Shown here piece after piece: positions 38,944 to 41,450 of a DNA stretch of 41,450 nt. This stretch comes from CAZKWY01 sp964556655 (GTDB lineage Bacteria; Patescibacteriota; Minisyncoccia; Portnoybacterales; UBA2143). The notes beneath the pieces are model-generated. The model saw only the letters and a program-made list of their open reading frames with translations, was not told the origin of the DNA and did no database searches. The first letter of the stretch is position 1, and each line of letters starts with the position of its first letter. The stretch is taken from the NCBI GenBank assembly GCA_964556655.1, contig CAZKWY010000005.1:1-41450 (forward strand), written 5' to 3'. A program made the translations under genes and the position numbers.

Positions 38944-39935
38944 AAGAAAAAGAAAAGTTTCCTTCAGAGTTGCGCATGGATCTTGTCTCCAATGACTGGG
39001 TAGTTATTGCTACTGGTCGGGCAAAAAGGCCGGAAAGCTTTGCTGAAGAAAAAGAGCCGGAGAGGGTTCCACCCGAAAAATGCCCTTTTTGCAGAGAAGA
39101 AAGCTTAGAGGGTATTGTGGCGAAGAAAGAGCGGTCAGACGGTACGTGGTCTATTTTGGGCATTCGCAACAAATATCCGGCTTTTTCGCCGGGCGAATCT
39201 CTAGAAGAAAGGAAAGAAGGGCCTAATAGAATCATGAACGGTTTAGGGTATCACGAAGTAGTAGTTTATAGAGACCACGACAAGCAATTGGCTCAGTTTT
39301 CCAAAGAAGAGATGGAAGAAGTAGTTGATTTCTATCAGGCGCGCTACTTGGATCTTAAAGACAGAAAGTTTGTCAGATACATTTCTATTTTTCATAACCA
39401 TGGACCGGCGGCTGGCGCTTCTGTCTATCATCCTCATTCTCAAATCTTGGCTATTCCAGTCATTGACCCTGACTTGCGAAGCAGTTTGGACGGAGCAGAA
39501 GCTTTTTATCGCAGCCAGGGAAAATGCGTTTATTGCGTGATGCTAGACTGGGGCCTGAAGGACGGTCGAAGAATTATTTTTGAAAATGATAAATTTGTTG
39601 TCTTATGCCCTTTTGCCCCACAAGTTTCTTTTGAAATAAGGATTTATCCCAAAGAACATCAACCTTATTTTGAAAAAATAACCGAAGACGAAAAAAGGCT
39701 TCTTGCTGAAGCTTTTCAGCAGGCTTTAAGCAGGCTTTATCGCGCGCTAAAAAAGCCTGCTTTTAATTTTTATTTCCATACAGCGCCTTGTAACGGAACT
39801 AGCTATAACCATTATCATTGGCATATTAATATTCTTCCTAAAACAGCGGTATGGGCCGGTTTTGAGCTTGGCGCTGGCATAGAAATTTCTACTATTGAGC
39901 CGGAAAAAGCGGCTGATTTTTTAAGAAAGAAATAA
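38940..39935 (+). CDS. galT: Galactose-1-phosphate uridylyltransferase-like (HIT superfamily)
   Basis: This encodes 331 aa from the ATG at 38940, which overlaps the previous stop and follows GGGGGAGG. The zinc site is CPFC (48-51) and the catalytic histidine motif is YHPHSQIL (H164, H166), preceded by FHNHGPAAGAS. A second HIT-like half contains CVYC (about 197-200) and HYHWHINILPK. This is the GalT/ADP-sugar-phosphorylase layout. It transfers UMP or AMP between sugar phosphates; substrate choice cannot be told. It probably feeds the glycosyltransferase. Confidence 0.88.
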   Translation: MKEKEKFPSELRMDLVSNDWVVIATGRAKRPESFAEEKEPERVPPEKCPFCREESLEGIVAKKERSDGTWSILGIRNKYPAFSPGESLEERKEGPNRIMNGLGYHEVVVYRDHDKQLAQFSKEEMEEVVDFYQARYLDLKDRKFVRYISIFHNHGPAAGASVYHPHSQILAIPVIDPDLRSSLDGAEAFYRSQGKCVYCVMLDWGLKDGRRIIFENDKFVVLCPFAPQVSFEIRIYPKEHQPYFEKITEDEKRLLAEAFQQALSRLYRALKKPAFNFYFHTAPCNGTSYNHYHWHINILPKTAVWAGFELGAGIEISTIEPEKAADFLRKK

Positions 39936-39949
39936 CAAGCAATCAACTC

Positions 39950-39955
39950 TATAAT
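39950..39955 (+). promoter_or_regulatory. -10 box before dedA
   Basis: TATAAT, 26 nt before the ATG at 39982, in the short gap after galT. Transcription would start near 39962. No clear -35 is seen. Confidence 0.4.
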
Positions 39956-39981
39956 GTCTAGTTGTTGATCTTTGGATATTT

Positions 39982-40593
39982 ATGGAAGCTTTATTAGCGA
40001 TACTTGCTTCTTTTGTCATTAAGGTTATTTCAGAAAGCGGCTATTTCGGTATTACTGTTTTAATGGCTCTAGAAAGCGCCTGCATTCCTATTCCTTCAGA
40101 AGTAATTATGCCTTTTTCCGGCTATCTTGTTTTTGAAGGAAGATTTATTTTTTGGCAGGTGGTTCTTTGGGGGGGGATAGGCAATCTTATCGGATCATGG
40201 ATTGCTTATTTTATCGGTTATTACGGAGGTCGGCCTCTAATAGAAAAATATGGTTGCTATTTATTCATTTCCCCTCATGATTTATCGCGGGCTGACAAAT
40301 GGTTTGAAAGGTATGGGCAAAAGGCAGCTTTTTTGAGCCGTCTTTTACCGGTGGTAAGAACCTTCATTTCTTTGCCGGCTGGCATTAGCCGCATGGAATT
40401 TAAGAGATTTTCTCTTTACACTCTCGTTGGTTCTCTTATGTGGTCGTTTTTTCTCACTTATGCCGGGATGATTCTGGGCAGGAATTGGCAAAAGCTAGAA
40501 TATTATTTCCATGATTTCCAATGGCTGATTGGCGGAGCTTTGTTGGCAGGGGCCATCTGGTGGGTTCTTAATCATTTTAAGTGTCGAAGTTAA
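39982..40593 (+). CDS. DedA/VTT-family membrane protein
   Basis: This encodes 203 aa with the DedA signature LESACIPIPSEVIMPFSGYL near the first re-entrant loop, YYGGRPLIEKYG, and FLSRLLPVVRTFISLPAG with its conserved R..PxxR and P-A-G. Several membrane segments follow (LVGSLMWSFFLTYAGMIL, GGALLAGAIWWVL). DedA proteins move lipids, including undecaprenyl phosphate in some bacteria; a role in recycling a lipid carrier fits the nearby glycosyltransferase but is inferred. A run of eight G (40169-40176) lies in the codons for LWGGIG. Confidence 0.92.
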   Translation: MEALLAILASFVIKVISESGYFGITVLMALESACIPIPSEVIMPFSGYLVFEGRFIFWQVVLWGGIGNLIGSWIAYFIGYYGGRPLIEKYGCYLFISPHDLSRADKWFERYGQKAAFLSRLLPVVRTFISLPAGISRMEFKRFSLYTLVGSLMWSFFLTYAGMILGRNWQKLEYYFHDFQWLIGGALLAGAIWWVLNHFKCRS

Positions 40594-40602
40594 AATATTT
40601 TT

Positions 40603-41418
40603 ATGGATAAAACCTATATCATTGCCAATTGGAAAATGAATCCGGCTCTTTTAAAACAGACAGAGCATCTTTTTGAAGCGGTTTCTTCTCAGGTCAAGAA
40701 TAGTGGCAACACAAAAACTATCGTCGCTCCTCCTTTCGTCTGGCTTTCTTTAATTGCTCACCGCTTCTCCGAAAGAAAAATTGGCTTAGCTGGTCAGGAT
40801 TGTTTTTGGGAAGATAAAGGAGCTTTCACCGGAGCTGTTTCCCCGGTGATGTTAAAAGAGCTAGGCGCTTCATTCGTTATTATAGGCCACTCTGAAAGAC
40901 GGAAGTATTTTTGTGAAAGCGATGAAACGATTAATAAGAAAGTAAAAGCCGCGCTAAAGCATCGCCTAAAGCCTATTCTTTGTCTTGGCGAAGAGGCAAG
41001 AGATGCCTTTGATTCCCAAGGTCGGCCTATTAATGAAATGAGTTTAGCGGTAGGAGAGCAACTGAAAAAAGGGTTAGCTGATGTGCCATCTAATCGTCTT
41101 GAAGAAATTATTATTGTATATGAACCGGTTTGGGCTATTTCTACTCATTCTGATGGAAAGGCCTGTTTGCCGGACGATGCTATGAAGGCAGCTCTTTTTA
41201 TTAGGAAAACTTTAAGCAGTCTTTACAGCAGGTCCCTAGCGGAAAAAGCAGCCATTGTTTATGGCGGAAGTGTAAACAGTAAAAACGTCGCTTCTTTTCT
41301 TAAAGAGGCGGGAATGAATGGAGTTTTGGTTGGATCGGCGTCTCTTAGCGCCAGCGAATTTGTCAAAATAATCAAGATCGCCTCCGAGGACTGTCATTCT
41401 AGGACAGTCCTAAAATGA
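40603..41418 (+). CDS. tpiA: Triosephosphate isomerase
   Basis: This encodes 271 aa. NWKMN (K11), IGHSERR (H96) and YEPVWAIS (E174) supply the catalytic Lys, His and Glu; IVYGGSV and the phosphate-binding GVLVGSASL complete the barrel. Two points are odd. The flexible loop 6, usually PVWAIGTGKxAT, reads PVWAISTHSDGKACLPDD, with an extra segment. The natural end (FVKIIKIA) is followed by EDCHSRTVLK, which is encoded by a palindromic repeat at the window edge. A TAAAAT box stands 6 nt before the ATG, so the mRNA may be leaderless. It interconverts glyceraldehyde-3-phosphate and dihydroxyacetone phosphate. Confidence 0.95.
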   Translation: MDKTYIIANWKMNPALLKQTEHLFEAVSSQVKNSGNTKTIVAPPFVWLSLIAHRFSERKIGLAGQDCFWEDKGAFTGAVSPVMLKELGASFVIIGHSERRKYFCESDETINKKVKAALKHRLKPILCLGEEARDAFDSQGRPINEMSLAVGEQLKKGLADVPSNRLEEIIIVYEPVWAISTHSDGKACLPDDAMKAALFIRKTLSSLYSRSLAEKAAIVYGGSVNSKNVASFLKEAGMNGVLVGSASLSASEFVKIIKIASEDCHSRTVLK

Positions 41419-41450
41419 CAGTCCTTCAAGGACTGTCAAAAAAGGACTGT
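41387..41450. repeat. Cluster of palindromic AGGACTGTC repeats at the right edge
   Basis: AGGACTGTC (41387-41395) pairs with GACAGTCCT (41403-41411). A second, perfect odd-centred palindrome spans 41417-41437: arms GACAGTCCTT and AAGGACTGTC around one C. Another AAGGACTGT begins at 41442 and runs off the window. The tpiA stop (41416-41418) lies inside. The 13-nt core is shared with 1263-1275. Confidence 0.8.

Noticed and set aside
40169..40176. G8 tract in dedA as a phase-variation switch
   Set aside because: The codons are typical Trp-Gly-Gly of the family; a housekeeping gene of this kind is not expected to be phase-variable.
1..41450. UGA read as Gly or Trp, as in some CPR lineages
   Set aside because: Several genes end at TGA at the expected length (for example tpiA and glyA), and conserved Trp and Gly use normal codons.

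Overview
This window looks like a chromosomal segment of a Candidate Phyla Radiation (Patescibacteria) bacterium, most likely of the Parcubacteria type. That is inferred from gene content, not from a marker tree. The signs are domain-trimmed housekeeping enzymes (ThrRS without a TGS domain, PheT without its internal OB-fold, MiaB without TRAM), a dTMP kinase with Gln in place of the Walker A lysine, -10 boxes placed 6-7 nt before several start codons (leaderless mRNAs), an L11 gene with no L1 after it, large exported lectin or beta-helix proteins, and a diversity-generating retroelement (DGR). TGA is an ordinary stop here, which argues against the UGA-recoding CPR lineages.

Positions 1-9303 are an accessory cell-surface region, all on the plus strand. 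It holds the 3' part of an S74 intramolecular-chaperone protein with a MopE-like Cys/Asp tail, a two-unit beta-helix protein, a small exported protein, a complete DGR and a LamG-repeat protein. The DGR consists of a membrane-anchored target with a variable repeat at its C-terminus (4484-5131; VR 5003-5125), a template repeat (TR 5323-5445), an Avd-like helper (5495-5839) and a DGR-type reverse transcriptase (5844-6998). Within the aligned VR/TR core, 14 of 15 mismatches fall on template adenines, the hallmark of adenine-directed mutagenic homing. This is the most interesting system in the window.

Positions 9325-19401 are information-processing genes: dnaE-thrS on the minus strand, and ligA, gatC, gatA on the plus strand, then three small genes (a membrane-anchored HEPN-like protein, a four-helix membrane protein, a small soluble protein). 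Positions 19477-23009 are an AT-rich minus-strand block that looks acquired: a small membrane protein, a winged-helix/TM protein, a PD-(D/E)XK restriction endonuclease, an N6-adenine methyltransferase with a C8 tract, and a frameshifted gene. It abuts a three-tRNA operon (initiator-like Met, CAU tRNA, Asp), in which the initiator is structurally odd.

Positions 23469-35780 are a plus-strand core run: a membrane protein, pheS-pheT, gyrB, secE-nusG-rplK, a small membrane protein, a divergent thyX, tmk, glyA-folD and gatB. thyX, tmk, glyA and folD form a neighbourhood for one-carbon folate and dTTP synthesis. Positions 35899-41418 hold a Cys-rich small protein, the tRNA-A37 modification pair miaB-miaA (minus strand), then a GT2 glycosyltransferase, a GalT-like enzyme, a DedA protein and triosephosphate isomerase. 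The right edge runs into palindromic repeats that share a 13-nt core with one near position 1263.
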